Of a stretch of DNA of 64,000 bases, positions 57,273-64,000 are shown one piece after another. This stretch comes from Pseudomonas frederiksbergensis. GTDB taxonomy: Bacteria > Pseudomonadota > Gammaproteobacteria > Pseudomonadales > Pseudomonadaceae. Every line of letters starts with the position of its first letter. The stretch's first letter is position 1. A program made the position numbers and the translations under genes. Under the pieces are notes generated by a model. The model saw only the letters and a list, made by a program, of their open reading frames with translations. It searched no databases and was not told the origin of the DNA. The DNA lies in contig NZ_MOBM01000012.1 in assembly GCF_003732275.1 (NCBI RefSeq), positions 1-64,000 on the forward strand, written 5' to 3'.

Positions 57273-58076
57273 TTATTCGAGGATCGTCACCGGCATGCCG
57301 ACTTCGAGCCTGCCGTTACCGTCATTGACCAGGTTCTGACCGAACATCGCGCCGTCTTCCTGGGCCCGGTATTTCTGCAAGGTCGCCAAAGGTTCGCGAT
57401 CTTCGCTGCGTTCGCCGGTCTGTGGGTCGATGGTGGTCAGAATGCAGCGTGAACAGGACTTGACCACGCGGAACTCGACATCGCCAATGCGGATGCGCTT
57501 CCAGCTATCTTCGGCATACGCTTCACTGCCCTCGATCACCAGATTGGGCCGAAAGCGCAACATCTCCAGCGGCCGCCCGACCCGTTGCGACAAATCTTCC
57601 AGCGACGCCTGACCAATCAGCAACAACGGAAAGCCGTCGGCAAAAGCTACCTGATCATCGTCCTTGCCGTAGCCGGCCTGGGTGGTCCGCGCGCGATCAA
57701 GCGGCACTTGCACCAAACGCGTTGGCTTGCCGATGAACTCACTGACCCAGGCACCCGCCGCATCGCCGGCATCGGGAACGCGCAGGGTGTCGCGCCAGAT
57801 GGTCACCCCGCGCAGATCGGCCTCACCGTCAGGCAACGCAATATCGATCGGTGAATGGTCCGGAGCACTGAGGGTCAAGCCGCCATCGGCATTCCACAAC
57901 GCCGACAGCTGACTCATTTTCGCGACCGCGCGCTGGGTCAGAAAACGCCCACTGGCCTCATCCACCAACATCCAGCGTCGATCACCGTCCAGTCCCAGCT
58001 TGTCCAGGCTGACCTGATTGAGGGTCTCACCCTTGCCGGATTTCAACGGAAAACGATAAAGCGCGCTCAGACGCAT
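57273..58076 (-). CDS. MOSC-domain protein, YcbX-like
   Basis: A 267-residue MOSC protein: N-terminal beta-barrel domain (LSALYRFPLKSGKGE, DGDRRWMLVDE) and C-terminal MOSC domain with the conserved Cys in KSCSRCILTTIDPQTGERS. Family members bind molybdenum cofactor and reduce N-hydroxylated compounds. The start at 58076 follows GGGAG. Same strand as cheV upstream. Confidence 0.87.
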   Translation of the reverse strand: MRLSALYRFPLKSGKGETLNQVSLDKLGLDGDRRWMLVDEASGRFLTQRAVAKMSQLSALWNADGGLTLSAPDHSPIDIALPDGEADLRGVTIWRDTLRVPDAGDAAGAWVSEFIGKPTRLVQVPLDRARTTQAGYGKDDDQVAFADGFPLLLIGQASLEDLSQRVGRPLEMLRFRPNLVIEGSEAYAEDSWKRIRIGDVEFRVVKSCSRCILTTIDPQTGERSEDREPLATLQKYRAQEDGAMFGQNLVNDGNGRLEVGMPVTILE

Positions 58077-58164
58077 GGCCAGCTCCCTGGTGGGTAAAAA
58101 CGCCACCCTATACGAGCTTGATTGCCGAATCAAAGGCTGATGTCAGACCAGCCCCCTAGTGATG

Positions 58165-59100
58165 TCAGGCAGGGACTGCGTCGAGCATCAGGCGCTGGCG
58201 CACGACGTCGACGAGTTTGTCCGGCTGGAACTTGGAGAGAAAGTTGTCGCAGCCGACCTTCTTGACCATCGAGTCGTTGAAGCTACCCGACAGCGAGGTA
58301 TGCAAGACCACATAAAGGCCGCGCAAACGGGGGTCATTACGGATTTCGGTAGTCAGGCGATAGCCGTCCATTTCCGGCATTTCCGCATCGGTAAAGATCA
58401 TCAGCAGCTTGTCGGTCATGACTTCGCCCGTATCGGCCCAGGCCTTGAGCATGTTCAGCGCCTTCAAGCCATCGCTGGCGATGTGCATCTTCACGCCCAG
58501 TTGACCCAACGTGTCGCGCAATTGCGACAGGGCCACGTTCGAGTCATCCACCAGCAGCACTTCACGGCCACGAGCACGCTCCAGAACCGGATCGTCGAGT
58601 TTGTCGCGCGATACCTTGGCGTTGTATGGAACGATTTCGGCCAAGACTTTTTCAACGTCGATGATTTCCACCAACTGGTCATCGACCTTGCTGATGGCGG
58701 TCAGGTAATGCTGGCGACCGGCACTGGTCGGCGGCGGCAGAATGGCTTCCCAGTTCATGTTGACGATGCGGTCCACGCCACCGACCAAAAACGCCTGCAC
58801 CGAACGGTTGTACTCGGTGACGATGATGGTACTGGTGGGGCTTGGTACCAGCGGGCGCATGCCGATGGCCTGGGACAGGTCGATCACCGGCAGCGTCTGG
58901 CCACGCAGGTTGACCACTCCGCAAACAAAGGGATGGCGTTGGGGCATCAGGGTCAGCTTCGGCAGCTGCAGCACTTCCTGGACCTTGAAGACATTGATCG
59001 CGAACAATTGTCGTCCGGCCAGCCGGAACATGAGAATTTCCAGGCGATTCTCACCCACCAGTTGCGTGCGTTGGTCTACCGTGTCGAGAATGCCGGCCAT
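58165..59100 (-). CDS. cheV: Chemotaxis protein CheV
   Basis: A 311-residue CheW-receiver fusion. The CheW domain runs from about 20 to 165 (FRLAGRQLFAINVFKVQEVL, GVVNLRGQTLPVIDL). The receiver follows from VLLVDDSNVALSQL with phospho-Asp in IFTDAEMPEMDG and Lys in FLSKF. It couples chemoreceptors to CheA and can buffer phosphoryl flow. The ATG at 59100 has AGGAG before it; the frame runs to 59133. Confidence 0.92.
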   Translation of the reverse strand: MAGILDTVDQRTQLVGENRLEILMFRLAGRQLFAINVFKVQEVLQLPKLTLMPQRHPFVCGVVNLRGQTLPVIDLSQAIGMRPLVPSPTSTIIVTEYNRSVQAFLVGGVDRIVNMNWEAILPPPTSAGRQHYLTAISKVDDQLVEIIDVEKVLAEIVPYNAKVSRDKLDDPVLERARGREVLLVDDSNVALSQLRDTLGQLGVKMHIASDGLKALNMLKAWADTGEVMTDKLLMIFTDAEMPEMDGYRLTTEIRNDPRLRGLYVVLHTSLSGSFNDSMVKKVGCDNFLSKFQPDKLVDVVRQRLMLDAVPA

Positions 59101-59565
59101 TAATGACTCCTGGGCTTGTTCTGATGAATTCACTAAAGGAAGTTATCGGCTGTTTTTGCCGGACCTTGACCCCCAGACAAAATGTCACGATCAGGCATTG
59201 ATGTCACATTAACATCATGTTTTACTGAGTCCGTGATTTCTCATCTGCTTTTATTCCCTGCGGCGCGACCTCGGTTTGCACGTTAGGTTCCCCTGCGTAA
59301 GGGATTCCCCTAGTAACAATCAGGCCCAACCTGATATTCGCAATATCCAATAGCCATTAATGTGACGCCATTCTCATTGCATGAACGGAGTCAGGCTTTT
59401 GTGTGCGATCGCAGGTCAGTGGCCATCCACCCTCTCGAGTTCCCCAGCTGGCGCTCAAACCTGCCAGAGCGCGATCTCACGAAGGCTTGCCAGCGCCGAG
59501 ACACTTATGGTTCTCGTCGGCACACACGACATTCCCTCATTTGACATGACGTTGTGGAGATAAGC
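59101..59565. other. Gap between cheV and the next gene
   Basis: No gene found. A small inverted repeat TGATGT-N7-ACATCA lies at 59199-59217, next to repeated ATGTCAC words (59182 and 59201), and may be a regulator site for the divergent genes. The rest shows nothing I can name. Confidence 0.5.
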
Positions 59566-60033
59566 ATGCCGAACGACACCAAAGAGTGGGCTCAGCGATT
59601 TCCGGAGTTTCTCGTCGAGGCTGAAACACTCTTGGCCAAATCCGAGGAGTGCCTGAGTCATTTGCAATTGATCAGCAATGACAAGGACGCCATCGATTGC
59701 ATGCTCAGCACCCTTCTCAAGCTGTCCAGCAAGGCCGATGCCCTGGCACTGGTGGCGGTCTCGGAGTTCTCGTTGCATATTCATGGATTACTGAGCCAGG
59801 CGCAGAACCACATGGACTTGCACGACCAAGCCCTGGACGCGCTCCAGGACTGCTTCACATTAATGGCCTGGCAACTCGAACTCATCGATCAGGCTACCGG
59901 CCAGCTCGGTCTCGATGACAGTGAACAGACCTCGCTGATTGAAGCGTTTGCGTTTCAAGTGGGACAAAGTCAGTTTCAGCCGCCCAGCCACTCTAGACCG
60001 TTCAGGCTCGTTTTGTTCTCGGAACGGCAAGCT
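59566..60033 (+). CDS. Small unknown protein, possible degenerate Hpt domain
   Basis: A 155-residue helical protein from MPNDTKEWAQRFPEFLVEAE, preceded by GTGGAGATAAGC. The region around residues 30-75 (DAIDCMLSTLLKLSSKADALAL and following) has the spacing of an Hpt four-helix bundle, but the phospho-His motif HxxKG is absent. It lies between cheV and a two-component pair, so a signalling role is possible. I do not recognise a named family. The stop codon ends within a few bases of 60036. Confidence 0.55.
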
Positions 60034-60036
60034 TAA

Positions 60037-60519
60037 AATTCACCAGCACCTGGCCGTGCTGCGCTGTTTTATCGCCATGACGCTGCCTTATAACTTGATG
60101 CGCTCATGTCGCGATTGAATATTCATACCAGTCGACGACCGCTCGAAACACATAGTTATTTCTGTCTCGCCTTCAGGTAGTGCCAGTCAATAAAAACAAA
60201 ATACTGGCAAACGATATGTTCCTACGATAAGACTCGAAAGTTTTTTCCATTATGGAGCTACCGTCCACACACCCTATTTACTGCCTGTACAGAGCTATAT
60301 ATCCGAACGCGACCAACGGTATCTTAAGTGGTATTATGCCGACCATTAGTTGACGTCAATTAATGACAGAGTGACTCCAGGCGAGCCCATTGAAGGCTGT
60401 ATTTCGAATACTGCACCGCAGCCATTGAAGGCGACTTTCACACAACGACTTCCACACAGAGACCCGTCAGCCCTTATGGCCGGTCTACCCGCAGCGAACA
60501 TCCATTGGCTCCATCCGCT
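60037..60519. other. AT-richer gap before the sensor kinase
   Basis: About 480 bases, AT-richer than the surroundings between about 60100 and 60360. Short overlapping frames exist, but none has a ribosome site or recognisable product. It probably carries the promoter of the kinase-regulator pair; no consensus box was clear. Confidence 0.5.
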
Positions 60520-61413
60520 ATGTACGCCAGCCTCAAGTCAATTACCCAGTGGCCACCCTCCCGAAAAAACGCGCGCCGGTTCACGCTATTACTGTGCATC
60601 TGCTCGGCGCTTGGCAGCCTGCTGGTCTACAGCTTGTCCATGCCACTGCCAGTGAGTCTGCTGGTGCTCAACAGTGCAGCGCTGACCTGTGTCTGGGTGG
60701 GACATTGCCTCTCGCGCAAATCGATAAAGTTTCAACCTCAAGAACTGGCTGACCGTCTGCTGGAAGTGCAGGAAAACGAACGCCACCGGCTCAGTCGGGA
60801 ACTGCATGATGACATCGGTCAATTGTTGACCGCCGCAAAACTTCAAAGTGAATGGCTCAAACGTCGACTGCCCGAAGAACTGCAGGGTCAGTGCTCGGTA
60901 CTCTGCGATACGCTGGACGAAACCCTGACCAAGGTTCGTGACGTCTCGGCCATCCTCAATCCGCGGCAACTGACCAGTCTCGGGCTGGAAGCCAGTCTGC
61001 GTGCACATTTACTCAGGACCCTGGCCAATACCTCCGTGAACTGGAGCCTGGAATGCCATCAACGCCTGACGGGCATACCTGAGGAAATGGCGGTGGCAGC
61101 CTTTCGAATCACTCAAGAAGCAGTTACCAATATACTGCGTCACGCCGAGGCCAAAAATCTGTTGGTTCGCCTGCAACGCCTGCCTCAGGGCCTGACGCTG
61201 TTGATCAGCGACGATGGCCTGGGTTTCACGCCAGCGGCAGATCCTGCTCGCGAGGGGCAACGCGGAATGGCCGGGATGTCTGAACGGATCGATCAGTTAG
61301 GTGGCACACTGACCGTGACCAGCGAACCAGGCAAAGGCACTCAAATAGAAGCACTCCTCCCCTGGGCGCCCCGTGCGCTAGAACGGGCCAGTACGAATAA
61401 GGTTATGCATTGA
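60520..61413 (+). CDS. NarL-type sensor histidine kinase (HisKA_3)
   Basis: A 297-residue kinase with two N-terminal membrane helices (about residues 22-40 and 45-60), no large sensor domain, then the HisKA_3 phosphoacceptor in QENERHRLSRELHDDIGQLL (His about 102) and an ATPase domain with ITQEAVTNILRHA, ISDDGLGF and GQRGMAGMSERI. The start is uncertain: ATG at 60520 is used, with TTG at 60505 possible; neither has a good Shine-Dalgarno. Its stop overlaps the regulator start by four bases. Signal unknown. Confidence 0.85.
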   Translation: MYASLKSITQWPPSRKNARRFTLLLCICSALGSLLVYSLSMPLPVSLLVLNSAALTCVWVGHCLSRKSIKFQPQELADRLLEVQENERHRLSRELHDDIGQLLTAAKLQSEWLKRRLPEELQGQCSVLCDTLDETLTKVRDVSAILNPRQLTSLGLEASLRAHLLRTLANTSVNWSLECHQRLTGIPEEMAVAAFRITQEAVTNILRHAEAKNLLVRLQRLPQGLTLLISDDGLGFTPAADPAREGQRGMAGMSERIDQLGGTLTVTSEPGKGTQIEALLPWAPRALERASTNKVMH

Positions 61414-62069
61414 TTTGTAACTTACTTCTGGTGGACGACCACTCGCTGATCAGGGCTGGCGTGCGCGCTCTGGTGCTGGATATTCCCGGCTATGCAGTAA
61501 TCGGGGAGGCTAATGACGGCTCGCAGTTGGTCGAGATGGTCGAGCAGCTGTCCCCGGACATCATTCTGCTGGATATTTCCATGAAGGAAACCGGTGGCCT
61601 TGAAGCCTTGCAGCGACTCAAGCGAGTACGCCCACAGTGCAAAGTACTCATCCTGTCGATGCACACCGACCCGGCGCTCATCATGCAGGCACTGGAATCA
61701 GGGGCTCATGGCTACCTGCTCAAGGACACCACGGCCACCGAACTCGAACATGCCCTGGATGCCTTGCGCAATAACGAACGCTACCTGAGCCCGGCCATTG
61801 CCCATACGGTCATCAACCAGGCGCTGACCCGAACCCAGAAAAATCAGACGCAAACCCAGGATTCGCACAACCTGACGGCACGCCAGCTGGAAATCCTGCG
61901 ACTGATTGTTCGCGGAAAATCCACCCGGGAAATCGCCAATGGGCTGGGTCTGAGTATCAAGACCGTCGAAACCCACCGCTCGCAAATCATGAAACGCTTG
62001 CAGATCTACGATGTGGCCGGCCTGGTGCTGTTCGCCGTGCGCGAGCAAATCATCAGTCTGGACGATTAG
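61410..62069 (+). CDS. LuxR/NarL-family response regulator
   Basis: A 219-residue regulator. Receiver: LLVDDHSLIRAGVRAL, phospho-Asp in IILLDISMKETGG (about 54), Lys in GYLLKDTT. Output: LuxR HTH in LTARQLEILRLIVRGKSTREIANGLGLSI. TTG start overlaps the kinase stop (TTGA), coupling the two. It is the partner of the kinase upstream. Its 3' end overlaps the convergent lipid-kinase gene by 17 bases. Confidence 0.9.
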   Translation: MICNLLLVDDHSLIRAGVRALVLDIPGYAVIGEANDGSQLVEMVEQLSPDIILLDISMKETGGLEALQRLKRVRPQCKVLILSMHTDPALIMQALESGAHGYLLKDTTATELEHALDALRNNERYLSPAIAHTVINQALTRTQKNQTQTQDSHNLTARQLEILRLIVRGKSTREIANGLGLSIKTVETHRSQIMKRLQIYDVAGLVLFAVREQIISLDD

Positions 62070-62970
62070 CTGGATTCGAGACACTCAGCAGCGGCGAGCC
62101 CTCGGGCAAATGCACACGCAATGCCGCCGGGCGCGCCGAGAAACGCAGACTATCGCCCTCCAGAGGTTCACCATCAAGGTTGATATAAAGGCCCTCCGAG
62201 ACTTTGATCTCGACCCATGGCAAGCGAGCTCGCACAAACATGTTGTCGATTCCGAAGCCATCGGTCAGCAAGTCTTTCAAGGTGCCGACCACTTCCTGTG
62301 GCGCGGGCAAAATGCTGATATCCAGCAAACCATCGTCAGCCAGCGCCTGTGGGCACAACACATGACCACCGCCAGCCTGTCGGCCATTGCCAATGCCCAA
62401 TGCCAACAATTCGCCGCTCCAGTGAAAATCCGGCCCCTGCAACTCGCCATAGGCCGCATGCAACTCACTGAAGCGCGATAAACCCGTGAAGAGATAAGCG
62501 GCGCCTCCGAGAATTTTTTTCAGATCCTCTGAGGTATTGGCCGTGACCTGGCTGCCAAAACCGCCAGTGGCCATGTTCAGAAAAACCTGCCCGCCGACTT
62601 CTCCCAGATCGATGGCTCGCGGGGCAGCCTCCAGTAGGTCCAACGCCTGAGCGGGTTCCAGAGGCACACCGGCAGCGCGAGCAAAATCGTTGGCGGTGCC
62701 CAAGGGCAACAGCACCAGACTGGCCTGCGTCGAATGCGCCGCCATGGCTTCGGCGATATCACGCAAGGTACCATCGCCGCCGCCGGCAATCAGCTGCGTA
62801 TAGCCTGCCGTCAGCGCTTCCTCTACCAACCGCTGCGCATCACCGGCCTCCCAGGTCAGTCGAACAGCCAGTTTCCAGCCCTGCTGGCGCTTGCCTTCGA
62901 CGGCTGCACGGACCTCCTCGTTGAGTGCCTGCTTGCCATGCAGAATCAACAGCGCCTTGCGCTCGCTCAT
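62053..62970 (-). CDS. YegS-type lipid kinase
   Basis: A 305-residue diacylglycerol-kinase catalytic-domain protein: KALLILHGKQA at the N terminus, LIAGGGDGTLRDIAEAM as nucleotide-binding loop (about 65), and LLPLGTANDFARAAGVP. YegS phosphorylates phosphatidylglycerol in vitro. The ATG at 62970 follows GGAGTGG; the open frame continues to 63120. Confidence 0.9.
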   Translation of the reverse strand: MSERKALLILHGKQALNEEVRAAVEGKRQQGWKLAVRLTWEAGDAQRLVEEALTAGYTQLIAGGGDGTLRDIAEAMAAHSTQASLVLLPLGTANDFARAAGVPLEPAQALDLLEAAPRAIDLGEVGGQVFLNMATGGFGSQVTANTSEDLKKILGGAAYLFTGLSRFSELHAAYGELQGPDFHWSGELLALGIGNGRQAGGGHVLCPQALADDGLLDISILPAPQEVVGTLKDLLTDGFGIDNMFVRARLPWVEIKVSEGLYINLDGEPLEGDSLRFSARPAALRVHLPEGSPLLSVSNPANRPD

Positions 62971-63285
62971 TTGTGCCACTCCCATATCCGTAATTCCATG
63001 GGATATGTTGACCTCGCAGCCCCTCATAAAAGTCGAATTATTTCCAAGGGCAGGAAACGTGAGTCCTACAGAGCGGTATTTTTTCTTACAAAACGTGAGG
63101 AATCGGCTCAATTGACCCACCCGGGTAATTGGTACACCGTTGTGCCTCGGTTATCAGTCATCACCCGTTAAATTTACACAGGGATGTGAAAACAATGAAT
63201 GGAACCCGCTTAAGGGCCTCAAAAAGCGCGAGCAACAACGGCATCGACCACTCGAATGGTTTTAACGCGAGGAGCCAGTTACTCC
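62971..63285. other. Gap before the small membrane protein
   Basis: A 315-base divergent gap. No small gene, repeat or box could be supported. Confidence 0.5.
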
Positions 63286-63594
63286 ATGCAAAGCCATGAC
63301 CTCAGACTACCGGTAACTCCGGTCGCGCCGTTCACCGAAAATCGCGCCAATCATCAGGCTGAACTCAAAAACAGTGCAAAGCCCGCCGGAGAAGTTGATA
63401 TGGAACCTCGCGTCATTGAATTGGAAACACACCTCAAGTACATCCGAAGAGACATGGATGAAGTCCGGGGCGACGTCAAGTCCATCAAGCACAGGCTTGC
63501 CTATTCAGCTGGCGGAACAGCCGTGATCCTGGGACTTCTGGCCTGGATCGCCAACAGCCGCTTCGACCAGGTCGTGACACTTCTGGCACATTAA
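63286..63594 (+). CDS. Small membrane-anchored coiled-coil protein
   Basis: A 102-residue protein with a charged helical stretch (EPRVIELETHLKYIRRDMDEVRGD and onward) and a single C-terminal membrane segment (AGGTAVILGLLAWIA). The pattern resembles short XhlA/hemolysin-like holin accessories, but function is unknown. The start is uncertain: 63286 (MQSHDL) or 63400 (MEPRVIE), the latter with a better GGAGAAG site. Confidence 0.65.
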   Translation: MQSHDLRLPVTPVAPFTENRANHQAELKNSAKPAGEVDMEPRVIELETHLKYIRRDMDEVRGDVKSIKHRLAYSAGGTAVILGLLAWIANSRFDQVVTLLAH

Positions 63595-63661
63595 GGAATG
63601 GTCATTGCACGCAGGCCCAATGCGATCAACCGGGCTTGCGTGACAAAAACCAGAGCCTGTA

Positions 63662-64000
63662 TCAGCTCAAGACTTCACTCAACGGGATGAAGCTCACACA
63701 ATCACCCTCGATCAGCGTACGGTCCTCCAGCACTTCAACCAGACCGTCAGCCCAGGCAGCACTGCGCAGCACGCCAGAGCTCTGATTCCTGTAGAGGATC
63801 GCCCGGCCATTCTCCAGACGTCCGCGCAAGTATTCACGTCGGTTGCCAGCCTTTGGCCAGACAAACCCTGCCGACACCTGAAACTTCATGGGCTCAACCT
63901 CTTTTACGCCTTGGCGGCGCAAGAGGTAGGGCCTTGCCAACAGAGCAAAAGTCACCAGGGTCGATGCCGGATTGCCGGGTAAACCAATCACAGGCACGCC
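63662..64000 (-). CDS. moeA: Molybdopterin molybdenumtransferase MoeA, 3' part
   Basis: The C-terminal 112 or so residues of MoeA: PVIGLPGNPASTLVTFALLARPYLL (the conserved GLPGNP segment), then the C-terminal domain with GRLENGRAILYRNQSSGVLRS. It inserts molybdate into molybdopterin. The gene runs off the right edge of the window, so the 5' part is missing here and the entry is partial. Confidence 0.88.
   Translation of the reverse strand, partial: GVPVIGLPGNPASTLVTFALLARPYLLRRQGVKEVEPMKFQVSAGFVWPKAGNRREYLRGRLENGRAILYRNQSSGVLRSAAWADGLVEVLEDRTLIEGDCVSFIPLSEVLS

Noticed and set aside
60350-60655. A 101-codon frame before the sensor kinase
   Set aside because: It overlaps the kinase start in another frame and has no ribosome site or recognisable sequence.

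Overview
The window reads as chromosomal DNA from a fluorescent Pseudomonas, most likely the P. fluorescens group. It is GC-rich. It carries pyoverdine biosynthesis, regulation and iron-release genes, a terpene-utilisation (atu) cluster and a methanesulfonate (msu) cluster. Paired inverted REP sequences of the kind common in this group are scattered through it. No rRNA, tRNA, CRISPR array or prophage was seen. One MITE-like insertion and one in-gene REP pair are clear.

Layout. 1-7.3 kb: housekeeping and transport genes (RhtA-type exporter, small lipoproteins, SDR, DsbA-fold isomerase, aminopeptidase P, cysteine desulfurase, LysE exporter). 7.4-11.9 kb: msuE-msuD-msuC-sfnR, an FMNH2-dependent sulfonate desulfurisation operon behind a consensus sigma54 promoter and an upstream inverted repeat. 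11.9-12.8 kb: a divergent ABM-monooxygenase/soxR pair around a textbook SoxR box. 13.1 kb: a VOC protein. 13.9-20.2 kb: an eight-gene operon matching fpvGHJKCDEF, which removes iron from ferri-pyoverdine in the periplasm; its ATPase gene contains a translated REP pair. 20.4-22.2 kb: an MbtH-like protein and PvdH, each behind its own perfect PvdS box. 22.3-29.6 kb: a GNAT enzyme, a DsbRS-like two-component pair, an AT-rich hemopexin-repeat gene and dsbD-tlpA-dsbG. 29.7-30.5 kb: an alpha/beta hydrolase. 30.7-43.7 kb: the pyoverdine chromophore synthetase PvdL, divergent from pvdS (44.0 kb). 44.7-45.8 kb: a PvdY-like acetyltransferase, again with a perfect PvdS box. 45.9 kb: a solute-binding protein. 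46.8-56.2 kb: atuR and atuABCDEF for citronellol/geraniol catabolism, with a MITE-like element between atuA and atuB and a decayed REP pair between atuE and atuF. 56.3-64 kb: exonuclease, PpnP, MOSC protein, CheV, a possible degenerate Hpt protein, a NarL-type two-component pair, a YegS-type lipid kinase, a small membrane protein and the 3' part of moeA, cut by the window edge.

How it works together. Under iron starvation, Fur would release the pvdS promoter, whose Fur box lies inside the -35/-10 spacer. PvdS would then read the TAAAT-N16-CGT promoters seen before the MbtH-like gene, pvdH and the pvdY-like gene, and a one-mismatch version before pvdL. PvdH makes diaminobutyrate for PvdL, the MbtH-like protein supports adenylation, and FpvG-K/FpvC-F recover iron from returning ferri-pyoverdine. 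The msu and atu islands give access to C1-sulfonate sulfur and acyclic terpene carbon.

The most notable structural observations are the REP pair translated inside fpvD, the TA-flanked MITE-like element whose removal would restore a tight atuA-atuB junction, the hemopexin-like gene lodged between dsbR and dsbD, and the compact regulatory sites. Nothing here is clearly a wholly new system.
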